The position numbers and the translations under genes are program-made. Positions 47,301 through 57,297 of a stretch of DNA of 64,000 bases are shown piece after piece. The notes beneath the pieces were generated by a model. It did no database searches, had not been told where the DNA came from, and saw only the letters and a list, made by a program, of their open reading frames with translations. Within the stretch, counting starts at the first letter, position 1. The number at the start of each line of letters is the position of its first letter. The DNA comes from Quercus robur (lineage: Eukaryota > Streptophyta > Magnoliopsida > Fagales > Fagaceae), in assembly GCF_932294415.1 (NCBI RefSeq), contig NC_065542.1, forward strand, positions 41,567,942 to 41,631,941, read 5' to 3'.

Positions 47301-49756
47301 AATTTTTGGGCTATATGGTGACTCACAGGGGAATTGAGGTGAGCCCAGATCAGATCAAAGCCATTCATAATCTGCAACCTCCTCGGAACCCCAAAGAGGT
47401 CCAAAAACTCACTAGAATGATTACAGCCTTGAATCGGTTTATTTCCCGATCTGTAGGTAGGTGCCGACCCTTTTACCTCCTGATGAACAAATGGAAAGGA
47501 TTTGAGTGATCCGAGGATTTTGCCTTAGCCTTTCAGCGACTTAAAGAATACCTATCACGACCACCCATCATGTCCAGCCCTGAGACCGACGAGGTTTTGT
47601 TCGCCTACATCGCGGTGGCCCCTCACGCTGTAAGCTTGGTATTGATACGAATTGATGGTGGCATACAACAGCCAGTTTACTATGTGAGTAAATCATTACA
47701 TGAGGCCGAGGTGCGTTATTTACCATTGGAGAAGGCAATTTTGGCAATAGTGCATGCCACGCGAAAACTCCTTCATTACTTCCAAGCGCACACAGTCGTT
47801 GTTCTAACTCAGCTTCCACTTAAGTCGGTACTCCGGAGTGTCGATTACATGGGAAGAATTGCCATGTGGAGCACGGTTCTAGAGGCTTTCGATATCAAAT
47901 ACATGCCTCGAACCTCTATCAAGGGCCAGCTCCTCACTGATTTAATAGCCGAATTTGCCGAGCCCCCAATAGAAACAGTAGCAAATGAGGAAAACATGGA
48001 TGGAAAATTGGTTGGCACAATCTCTGCACAAGGAGCCTCACACTGGAAAGTGTACATTTATGGCGCAGTAAACCAAAGGGGGTCCAGGGTGGGGCTAGTT
48101 CTAATATCCTCTAAGAAGATTACCATAGAAAAATCATTGAGACTAGGGTTCTCGGCCATGAACAACGAAGCCAAATATTAGGCTTTATTGTAAGGAATGG
48201 CCATGGTGTAGAAAATGGGCAGGAAAGCGATGGAAGTGTTCTCGGACTCCAGATTGGTTGTGGGCCAAATGAAGGGCGAGCTAGAAGCCAGAGATGTGAG
48301 AATGCAGGAGTACCTGAGTCAGGTCAGGCGCTTGCAATCGGATTTTGAATTCTTCAACTTGACACACGTCTCTAGGAGTGGAAATACGCATGCGGATTCA
48401 TTGGCCACTCTTGCCACGTCCTCGGAGCAGGGTTTACCTCAAATCATCCTTGTTGAGGACTTGTACAGGGCAGATGTAGTCAAGAAGGACATGGTTCGAA
48501 TCCATCAAGTCAGAGTGAGTCCGAGTTGGATGGATCTCATAGTAAGCTTTCTTAAAGTTAATGCACTACCAGAAGAGAAATCAGAAGTCGAGAAAATACG
48601 AAGAAAAGCTCCTCAGTTCTGGCTGTCCGAGGATCACAAGTTGTACAAGCGCTCCTATTCTAGGCCGTATCTGCTATGTATACACCCCGAAGTGTCAGAG
48701 CTACTACTCGAAGAGTTGCATGAGGGAATTTGCGGGAGTCACACAGGAGGAAGATCACTGACACACAGAGCCATCACTCGAGGATATTGGTGGTCGGGTA
48801 AGCAAAAGGAAGCCCAAGAATACGCCAAGAAGTGAGATCAATGCCAGAGGTTTGCTCCAAATACCCACCAACCGAGAGGGGTCCTCAACCCCCTTTCCAG
48901 TCCTTGGTCGTTCGCTCAGTGGGGCCTAGATATTGTAGGCCCTTTCCCCAAAGCGTTAGGAAATATGTTAGTCGGCACAAACTATTTCACCAAATGGGTC
49001 GAAACTGAGCCCCTGGCCAACATCAGGGACGTGGATGCAAAGAAATTTATATGGAAGAACATCGTTACTCAATTTGGAGTCCCTCATGCCCTTGTCTCGG
49101 ATAATGGCCTTCAATTTGATAGCAAGGCCTTCAGGAGATACTGTTGCAACCTAGGAATTACAAACCAATATTCCACTCCGGCCTACCCCCAAGGGAATGG
49201 GCAAGTTGAGGCTGTTAATAAGGTCATAGTCAATGGGTTGAAAAAGAGATTAGATGATGCGAAGGGAAGATGGGTGGAAGAGCTGCCACACGTCCTATGG
49301 ACGTATTAGACTACACCACGATGGTCAACAGGAGAGACTCCCTTTTCCATGACTTATAGGGCCAAGGCTGTCCTCCCCCTAGAGACTAGCTTCCTAACGC
49401 TAAGAACGGGCACCTTCACTCCAAGCAACAACAACGAACTACTAGGAAGGAGTTTGGATTTAATTGAAGAAAAAAGAGAAAAGGCAATGATTCAACTAGC
49501 CTATTACCACCAGAAACTCAAGCAGGGGTATGATACCAATGTAAAACTATGGCCACTAGCACTAGGAGACCTGGTGCTGAGGAAAGTTTTGGGTAATGCC
49601 AAGAACCCGTCCTGGGGAAAGCTGGGGCCCAATTGGGAAGGTCCATATCGTATCACTTCAATAGCAGGAATAGGTGCATATCATTTGGAAGACTTAGATG
49701 AGAAAGCTGTACCCCGTCCATGGAATGTAAATAACCTAAGAATGTATTATTATTAA
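44390..49756 (+). pseudogene. Element 2 gag-pol, full length, 13 premature stops, no frameshift
   Basis: One continuous frame of 1,789 codons starts at ATG 44390 and ends at TAA 49754-49756. Domains: gag (44957-45637, then a zinc knuckle whose second position is a stop); protease with VLVDQGSA (about residue 549); RT from about residue 770; RNase H (47570-47930); archaeal-type RNase H (48040-48420); integrase (48690-49756) ending in a GPY-like region. Lesions beyond stops: the RT active site reads YIEDM rather than YxDD, the first archaeal RNase H Asp is Tyr (YIYGA), and the first Cys of the integrase zinc CxxC is a stop. Stops begin at 44468, 44618, 44936, 45635, 45758, 46448, 47111, 47507, 48179, 48191, 48209, 48833 and 49307. 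It is dead but structurally complete. Confidence 0.93.
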
Positions 49757-49805
49757 TAAAAGCAGTTTTGCTTGCACTATGATTTATTGTAATTGCACGT
49801 CATGC

Positions 49806-50290
49806 AGTTCGTATCTATCCATGTGTTAAACAGAACCTAAGTCCTGCATGGCTCCTTGGACCACAAGCTTAGGGGAAATTAATAACTTATGGCATCTATT
49901 CAAGTGTTAAATAAATCCTAAATCCTGCATGGCTCCTCGAACCACAAGCTTAGGGGAAATTAGTTAAATAAAACCTAAGTCCTGCATGGCTCCTTGGACC
50001 ACAGGCTTAGGGGAAATTAATAACTTATAGCATCTATTCAAGTGTTAAACAAAACCAAAGTCCTGCATGGCTCCTCGGACCACAAGTTTAAGGGAAATTA
50101 ATAACTTATGGCATCTATTCAAGTGTTAAACAGAACCTAAGTCCTGCATGGCTTCTCGGACCACAGGCTTAGGGGAAATTAATGACTTATGGCATCTATT
50201 CAAGTGTTAAATAGAACCCAAGTCCTGCATGGCTCCTCGGACCACAGGCTTAGGGGAAATTAATAACTTATGGCATCTATTCAGGTGCTA
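49806..50290. repeat. Element 2 tandem array, 81-bp unit x 6
   Basis: The anchor TCCTGCATGGCT recurs at 49842, 49923, 49980, 50061, 50142 and 50223, so the period is 81 bp with one copy missing 24 bp. Each unit carries GTGTTAAA, a TTGGACC or TCGGACC word, and TTAGGGGAAATTA. It lies directly after the pol stop and before the 3' end of the antisense gene. Confidence 0.92.
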
Positions 50291-50643
50291 AACAGGTCAA
50301 ACGAATCTTAAAATGGGTCAGGTCTTTTGAACCACGTGTGGGGATGAAACTATGCATTCCGTAATCTTAAAATGCATATATGTGAATTTTTAAACAGGAC
50401 TTAAAGCCTAAACAGACCCAAGGCAAATTTAAACCTATACTTATGTGCAATATTCAGACTGTCTGCCCCTTTTTACTTTTCCGCATGAAATAATTCTATG
50501 CATGTCAGTCTTTATTACCTAAGATTCACTTCACAATTTTACCCTTGACACTTAGTCATATCGGCAAACAAAATATTATTGTAAACTCTAATTGAAGGCA
50601 CAGTTACATCAATTCAGAGCTATGCAATAAATTTCAAATAACA
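50291..50643. other. Element 2 spacer
   Basis: Noncoding sequence between the tandem array and the 3' end of the antisense gene. Confidence 0.5.
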
Positions 50644-53290
50644 TCAGGCAAAAGGACAAAGGATGAAAGGAAGAGCATTCTCATTAAGTAACAAAGATAG
50701 TACATTACGCTCAGACGTGATGTCTTTAAAACAAAAACAAAGATACACTTCTACTACAAATGATATTACGAGAAAAACCCTAAGGAGCAGGAGGGTCTTC
50801 ATTTTGGCCTGGTTAAGAAGGAGGAACATCCTTGGCTTGGGGGTCAACTCCATGATCCTCAGCCTCTGCAGCCTTCTCCTTGGTGGCATCCTTTGATTTG
50901 GCAGAGAGTTTTTCCCTTTGCCTTTCTCGCCCTCGGCTCCCTGGCCTTGGTCCGCAACTTGGCTAGACCCCTTTGTAGTTTCAGCTAACAGGATAGCATC
51001 TAGGATAGCCGTAGGTTGCTCGGAAGATTCTAGGGCATCGGTAGGGACCTCCCGAATCTCTGAGGGGTAGAAGATGCTTTCAGGCAGCCTCCAAACAGAG
51101 TCTACAGGGACACCCGCAACGTTGAGGGCCTTGTCCCATGTAACGCTACAGTAGTCCCTGCATACCTCTGATAGCTCCTCAGCAAGCCTTACTTGCGTCT
51201 CCTCCACGCCAAGTTGGTAGGCAGCTCTCTTCTCGGCCTCGGCTGCTTCCTTAGCCAGCCGGGTTTCTTCCTTGGCCTTCTGCAACGCAGCTTTGAGATC
51301 TAAGACAGCCTGTTTCTCAGTGGCTAGATTGATCTCAGTCACATGCAACTTCTGGCACTGATCCTCAACTTGCTTCTCCGCGGTTTTCAAGCCAACCTCG
51401 GCACTCAGACGAGATGATTGTGCCTCCTTTAGCTTCTCAGTTAGCTCGTATTGCTCCTGCTTGATAGCCCTTAGTGGTTTCTCTATCTCGGCATGAGAGA
51501 GGGCTTCAGCATTGGCCCGCGCATCCCGATACCACTCCTCGGCCACAAAAAAATTGTTGAGTAATCTGCCTAAAGATCACAAAAATACATGAGTTAGAAC
51601 AAAATATGATTCAGTATTTATGTGTGTAAAGGGATAAGTTTCCTTACCATCGCAAGATCCCTCTTTAGGGATAGGAAAGGTTCATTTTGCGAGAAATGCC
51701 TGTAAGCGTCCATGTCCCTGGGAAGGAGCATGGGCTGCTCTAGGGCTTCAACAATGTATCCTGCTCGACCCCTCTGGTATTCTTGGATAGAGGCATTCCA
51801 AGGAATTGGTGCCCCATCCACCTCGAGCCGAGGACTCCAAGTAGGCTGTGCCACGTGCACTTCAGCTCTATCCTGCTCCTCATGGCTGGCCACAGACTGG
51901 GATCTCTTGTCCCGAGGTTCCTGGATCACCTTTTGATGTTTTGTGTCATGCCGAGGACCCACCTCGCCTTCCTCGAGCAACTTGGCTGGCCTCTTCTTCT
52001 TCAAGTCAGGGTTAGCATTTAGGCCGAGGTCGGCGGGGACCTGTGGAGGAGCAGGAGGAAGATTAGAGGGAGCTTGAGACTTAATGGATGCCTTCGAGCT
52101 TGACTCTTTTCCCCTGGCAGCCATGAGCTCCCTTAGGCTTTTATTGACCTTGTTCAAGGCCATGATATCTTCCTCTTCGTTAGATGAGTTGTTCGGGTAG
52201 GCGATCACAAGGAGAAGGGCGCAAATGCCGGAGTTTTTGTCTAACTTACCCTTGGCGTCCGAAAGGTTAATCAAAGGAGCCTTTGGATTGTTTTCTTCAA
52301 AATAGAACTTGTCTATCTCCTCCTCTAATGAAAGGCGAGATGAGTCAATCTCCTCTTCAATAAATGCTGCGGCTTTGAGATGGTCTTGTGGAGGTGGTTG
52401 TGCAGCTGGTGGAAGGTTTTGTGGAACTAGCAAGGTGGTTAGGCGGAAGATCCCTTCGAGCCAAAAATCCTGGCTTAGAGACATCGATCTGAGCTAACCT
52501 TGAACTCCCAGCTCTTATTGATTGGCCAATGTCCTGAAAGACGCGGGACAGAGGCTCGTAACCTAAGATCAGATAAGTGGCTCACAGTTGTCTGTCCTCA
52601 CTTACAAAGATCTCCAACCTCAGAAGGTAATTAAGGGCCTGAACGTTGGTATGGCTGAGCCGCAGAGCAATGTGGGCTTTATCTGCAAAATAGCCGAGAA
52701 GGGAATTATGGTCAAAATCGCTAAAAGGATATTTTCTACCAAAAGAAGATGAAGTGCCAAGCAAAAGGAATAAAGCTAAAAGGTTAAGTCCCCTTCCAAA
52801 GGGACTGATCCTAAAGGTACCACACCTAGATCTCCTGCCCGAGTTGGACGATGAAGACCGTCGCTCCATTCCCTTGAGGCAATCAGGTAGTCATCCTTCA
52901 TACCCGTATTGGACTTGGGGAGACAGGATATCAGCCTAACGTCCTCAGATCGGGATTTAAGGTAGTAACCCGTACTGGCAAGCTACTCGTACATGTGAAC
53001 CACATCATGCCACGTGAGCCCTAAGCCCATCTGTTCGTTCAGGGCATCTACGAAGCCCAAGACCCTAAATAGGTTGAGGGTGCATTGGTGGGGGGTCAAC
53101 CTATGGTTAATCAAGTAGTCTCGGGCTATCCTACGCATGGGAAGTGTCATTCCTCCCTCTATGAAAGCGATCATGGGAATGATGAATTGACCCATATCTC
53201 TACCGGTCAGTACTCGATCCGGGGGGCAATATTCTAAAACCACCCCTTATGGAATACGATACCTCGCTCTAAAACCCTCCATACCGACAG
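50644..53290 (-). pseudogene. Element 2 antisense gene (Transposase_28-like, coiled coil), truncated
   Basis: The gene is antisense to gag-pol. From the right: VGMEGFRARYRIP, then PPDRVLTGRDMGQFIIPM with IEGGMTLPM and LTPHQC, the Transposase_28-like region. A predicted phase-1 intron (52683-52825) is followed by an exon with LRLSHTNVQALNYLLR. A long Pro/Ala/Lys-rich linker (52484-51648) follows, then a phase-0 intron (51566-51647), then a coiled-coil exon (51565 on) rich in Glu, Lys and Ala. A 1-base change near 50905 shifts the end of the protein: in the ancestral frame it would stop at 50813-50815, in the shifted frame at 50644. The N-terminus is lost at the junction with element 3. Role unknown. 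Confidence 0.78.
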
Positions 53291-54944
53291 GGTAATATAA
53301 GATGTCCGCCGAACGTCCATTGTCTACCAACACCCTTCTAGTCGTATAATCAGCTATGAGAAAAGTGATGACGATCGCGTCGTCATATGGGTGGTGAACC
53401 CTTTTAGCATCCTCGTCGTGAACATAATGGCTTGCTCCTCTGTTACCCTCATCCTTGGGGGTCATCCAGAAAGTTGGACGTTTTGTACTACCTTCAAGTA
53501 CATCTTCCTCAACTTGGAAGATTGTCCTGCTGAGGTCCCTCCTATAATAACTCTTATTTCTCCAAGTGGGGGTCATAACGACTCTTCTAGCTTTCCCTTC
53601 AACTTCTCGTCCTTGTGATCTTGTCCAAGAAAATTTCTCAATTTTCCTTGCCTGATGAGATTCTCTATCTACTGCTTCAAATCAGAACACTCGTTCATGT
53701 CATGTCCATGATCTATGTGGAAGCGGCAATACTTGTTCCTATTGCGCTTGTTGGGATCTCCTTTCATTTTTTTTCAGTCACTTCAAGGATGGATCATCCT
53801 TTATTTGCATTGATTTGCATAAGCACTTGTTCAAGTGGCATGTTCAAGGGCGTATATTGCTGACTCTGTGCTGAAGAACTTGCCCTCTTGTTGTCTCGAT
53901 CTTTCTCCTCTCCCATCCGGGCCTTCTTTGGATGAGGACCCTGCTCAAGGTGGCACAGGAGATCTGCTTCCATTCGCTCAGCTCTCTTTCTCTTCTTAGT
54001 TATAATTATGTCCTCTACATTCATGAAGTTTTGGGCTGAATGGACAAGTTCATCCATGGTTTGAGGCTCTTGCTCATAAAGTTTACGGATGAATAAATCA
54101 GAATTAAATCCATTATGGAAGGCTGCCAATAACAACTTGTCGTCCATCTCATCTATCGTCAGGGCTTCCCTATTGAAACGAGTAATGAAGGATTGCAAGC
54201 TTTCATTTTGCCCTTGCTCTATGGTTAACAAGCCGGACGAGGAATGCTTATACCTTTATCCTCCGATAAAATTGTTGACAAACAACTTACTCAATTCTTC
54301 GAAAGAACCCACAGTGTTTGAAGGTATCTTGCTGAACCACACTCGTGTGGCCCTTTAAAGGTGGTAGGAAAGGCCCTACACATAATCTCGTCTGGAACCC
54401 CTTAAAGGTGCATTGTAATCTTAAAAGTAGCGATATGATCAAAAGGGTCACACGTTCTATCATATGAGTCCAAGGAAGGCATCTTGAACTTAAGAGGTAA
54501 GGGATGACTGTTGATGGAAGCCATGAAATGGGAGTCTATTCGATGAACTAAATCATCTACGAGATTCGCCCTTTTCATGTTCTCCTTCATCTTGTCCATA
54601 GCCTTCCTCATCTGATCCATTTCCCTCTCCAAGTGTGGCACCCTTCATGAAGCGGTACCCCTTGACTAGTTCTCGAGCTCAGCATTTTCTCCTTCTCTAA
54701 CTTCTTGACTTTGGGCTTGTCCTTCTGCGTATCTTTCATGGCGTTGCCTCCTTAGACTGATCTCGCTAGTCAACTCTTGGTTATGACGGGTTAACTCCGC
54801 CATGGCGGCCACCATGGATTGTATGTGCTGGATGGAAGGCAGTTGCATGATAGGTGTTGACTGACGATCACGATGGGGATTACTAGAAGCATTCCTACTC
54901 TTCTAGTGGCCTAGACTAGTGGCCATTGATCTTGTCCGAACCAT
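53290..54944 (-). pseudogene. Element 3 gag and protease remnant
   Basis: Gag starts at ATG 54944-54942 and has several stops and at least one 1-base frameshift near 54350. The segment 54231-53794 is open and holds the capsid-like LLTIEQGQNESLQSFITRFN region and VHSAQNFMNVED. A zinc knuckle follows ([15 protein letters not shown], with His at the second Cys position, as in relatives). The protease region ends with RRVLVDNGRSADILYYP, where DNG is the active-site motif. Homology to protease stops right there, at the junction. Confidence 0.83.
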
Positions 54945-54992
54945 GCATTCTTTTTGTCGCAGGAAGATAAATTGCAAAACACAAAATTAAAC

Positions 54993-55011
54993 TTTCCCAC
55001 AGATGGCGCCA
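54993..55011 (-). other. Element 3 primer binding site
   Basis: On the minus strand TGGCGCCATCTGTGGGAAA lies two bases after the LTR; it matches that of element 1 except for one base in the core. Confidence 0.8.
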
Positions 55012-55013
55012 AC

Positions 55014-55653
55014 TGATGATGCAAAGAAAATCAGTAGGCTGAATGCTCCAGGCTTCAATGGGCTAATGATTGCTTGAGAGGCCAGAAAAGAAAAAGACAA
55101 GATCAAAGGTGACCGAGATGAACCGGCCAAGAACCCTCCGATGCTTAAGTTAGTTTTTTCCTCTAGAATGTTAGAATTCCAATTTTTGGGAGTCATGAGA
55201 ACTTACTTCCATTAGATGTGGATGAGTGTTTATATAGTGTGCTTTGGAGTGGTTACTTGTCTCGTAACTTCCCCAATATTTGTGGAAGTTAGAAAGTTCA
55301 AACTTAACTTCTACAAACCGTTATAGAAGTTGGAATGTTCAATCTTATCTTCTATAACTGTCATTGGAAGTTAAGTATTTAGTAGGAAATTACAGCGATG
55401 AATCAGGATCTTGCTCATGTTTCAAAATAGTAACACGTGGTTCGATTCACTAGTCTTTTGTAGGTAAATCTTTCTAGAAATTTCCCAAGTGTTGGGGGTT
55501 GTCTAGGTGTTGAGGGTAGTCCAAGCACTTTCCTGATGATTGACCTTCATGCCCATGGACGACCGTCCTACGAGGGATGACCAATCCTGTCTTCTTGACT
55601 TGGACGACACTCATGGACGAATTGGAGTTTATTCAATCTTCAGTTCACCATCA
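55014..55653 (-). repeat. Element 3 5' LTR
   Basis: On the minus strand it starts TGATGGTGAAC, like element 1, and ends GCATCATCA. A TATA-like TATATAAA on the minus strand is at 55229-55236. Confidence 0.8.
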
Positions 55654-55947
55654 AGATTTAATTTAAATTAATCACGTGTGGTCGACTCTACCTAAACACA
55701 ATGCATGCTGACCGTGCAAACTTGATTATGCGATATCTTTCGATCCAATGGTCCAATTTGGAAACCAAACACACCATTGTGACCATTAGAATCTCGAGAT
55801 CATTTTTATGATATGCAATGAACAAATCAATGCATGTAATGCCAGAACAAATTGATGCATGTAATGCAATCATGATTTTTGGGGTACATGAATGATCATT
55901 CAAGTCATTCTCCTTAATTAAATCATGGGTGCAAAATTAAGTGTCTA
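55654..55947. mobile_element. Fragment ending like a Ty3/gypsy LTR
   Basis: This stretch ends GGGTGCAAAATTAAGTGTCT plus ACA, a common end of plant LTRs of another family. Its left part is cut by element 3. It separates element 3 from element 4. GATGCATGTAATGC-like words recur near 55832-55870. Confidence 0.45.
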
Positions 55948-56110
55948 CACCACCAAAGACCCTAATCAAAGGAAGCTAAGCCCCAATTGGGAAGGTCCGT
56001 ACAAAGTCATCTGTTACTCAAGAAGAGGAAGTTACTATTTGGAAGACCTTGAAGGTAAACATTTACCTTGTCATTGGCATGCAGAGCATATTAAGAAGAA
56101 CTACCATTAA
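55948..56110 (+). pseudogene. Element 4 integrase C-terminal fragment
   Basis: It encodes KLSPNWEGPYKVI, then GSYYLEDLEGK and AEHIKKNYH before the stop, the GPY/F-type C-terminus of chromovirus/Tat integrases. It matches the equivalent ends of elements 1 and 2. Only this tail is present. Confidence 0.85.
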
Positions 56111-56399
56111 AAGTACTACCTACGCTAATAAATTCCAACACTTGGAATACCTCGTCCTACTCACTGACAGATAAGCAAAACTTAATTTTGTTTGCAAAGC
56201 ATTTTACATTTCTAGTATTCTCTGTCAAGTTGTCTTTTCTTTTACATTGTTAAGTTTACCTTTGTAATACTTTTGTAATCAAGGGTGAATAAAGCAAATA
56301 AGGCATCATTAAGCCATATCTTTCCAAAGATCAAGTCCTTAACATGAGTACCTAGCAACTAAGCACAAGCCATGCAGAGCCAGCATATCGGCAAAGTTT

Positions 56400-56892
56400 A
56401 AGTTATCAAATGCATGATTAAAACTCCGTCTACTAACAAAGAGTTTAAATCATTAAAAGCATTTTAAAAAAACTCCGTCTTCTCACGATGAGTTTAAATC
56501 ATCAAAAGCATGGTAAAAACTCTGTCTACTAATGACGAGTTTAAATCATCAAAAGCATGGTGAAAACTCTGTCTACTATCGATGAGTTTAAATCATCAAA
56601 AGTATGGTAGAAAACTCTGTTTACTAGCGATGAATTTAAATCATTAAAAGCATGGTAGAAAACTCCGTCTACTAACGAAGAGTTTAAATCATTAAAAGCA
56701 TGGTAAAAAACTCTATCTACTAATGACGAGTTTAAATCATCAAAATCATGACAAAAACTCCGTCTACTAATGACGAGTTTAAATCATCAAAGTTCATGGT
56801 TAAAATAAATAAATAAATAAATAAAACTGTCCACCAAAGATGAGTTCAAATCATCAAACTCACGATAAAAAAATAAAAAATTAAAAAATTAA

Positions 56893-56924
<32 letters not shown>

Positions 56925-56990
56925 CCCATCTAACTGATAGGGAGTTCAAATTGTAAAGTCCATGATGAAAAATCCGTCTTTGAAATGATG
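56400..56990. repeat. Element 4 tandem array, 47-49 bp x about 10
   Basis: GAGTTTAAATCATHAAAAGC-type units recur at 56443, 56492, 56539, 56586, 56633, 56682, 56730 and 56777, with weaker copies to about 56990. Each holds AAACTCYGTCTACTA. It is interrupted by A-rich sequence at 56805-56925. As in elements 1 and 2 it lies between pol and the antisense gene. Confidence 0.9.
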
Positions 56991-57297
56991 AGGCTTGGTG
57001 GAGAAGTTTGTTTAAAAGACAAATTTTGAATCAAACAAGCTCAAGACACAAAATGACCCAAAGCAGATCATTAGAATCTTCTGGAAGCGAGATTTAATCA
57101 CATGAGAAATCACTGATAAACGAAAAGCTTAGCCAGAATAAGGGAAAATGCGCAATAAATAAAATAATAAATAAATAAATAAAATTCAAGTATAAACATT
57201 AAAACAAAGAGGTAATTTTTGTTCTTGAACAAAGGTAAAAGCCTTAAAACAAGGAGGCAGCCATTGTTCTGAAAAAAGAAATAAAAAGTAGATTATA
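56991..57297. other. Element 4 spacer
   Basis: Noncoding sequence between the tandem array and the antisense gene. Confidence 0.5.

Larger units (their letters stand above)
43588..53290 (+). mobile_element. Element 2: Ty3/gypsy Tat-lineage element, 3' end missing
   Basis: It has a left LTR, a primer binding site, a full-length but stop-ridden gag-pol, a tandem repeat, and a spliced antisense gene. The antisense gene is cut in its N-terminal part near 53290, where a minus-strand fragment of another element (element 3) begins. No right LTR is present. It is distinct from element 1 in LTR and protein sequence but shares the same architecture. Confidence 0.9.
53290..55653 (-). mobile_element. 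Element 3: 5' half of a Tat-lineage element (minus)
   Basis: The 5' LTR, primer site, gag and protease start are present on the minus strand. Everything from RT onward is missing because the sequence switches near 53290 to the antisense gene of element 2. Gag is very close to that of element 1 (for example MVRT start, ASSNPHRD, LLTIEQG), so this is the same family and shows what element 1 has lost. Confidence 0.87.

Noticed and set aside
43588-49756. Element 2 as an endogenous pararetrovirus
   Set aside because: The order protease-RT-RNase H-second RNase H-integrase with LTRs and a tRNA primer site is that of a Ty3/gypsy Tat element; there is no movement protein or coat-type region.
53247-53576. 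110-codon minus-strand frame as a novel gene
   Set aside because: It is a chimera of element 3 protease and the element 2 antisense gene created at a junction, not a functional gene.
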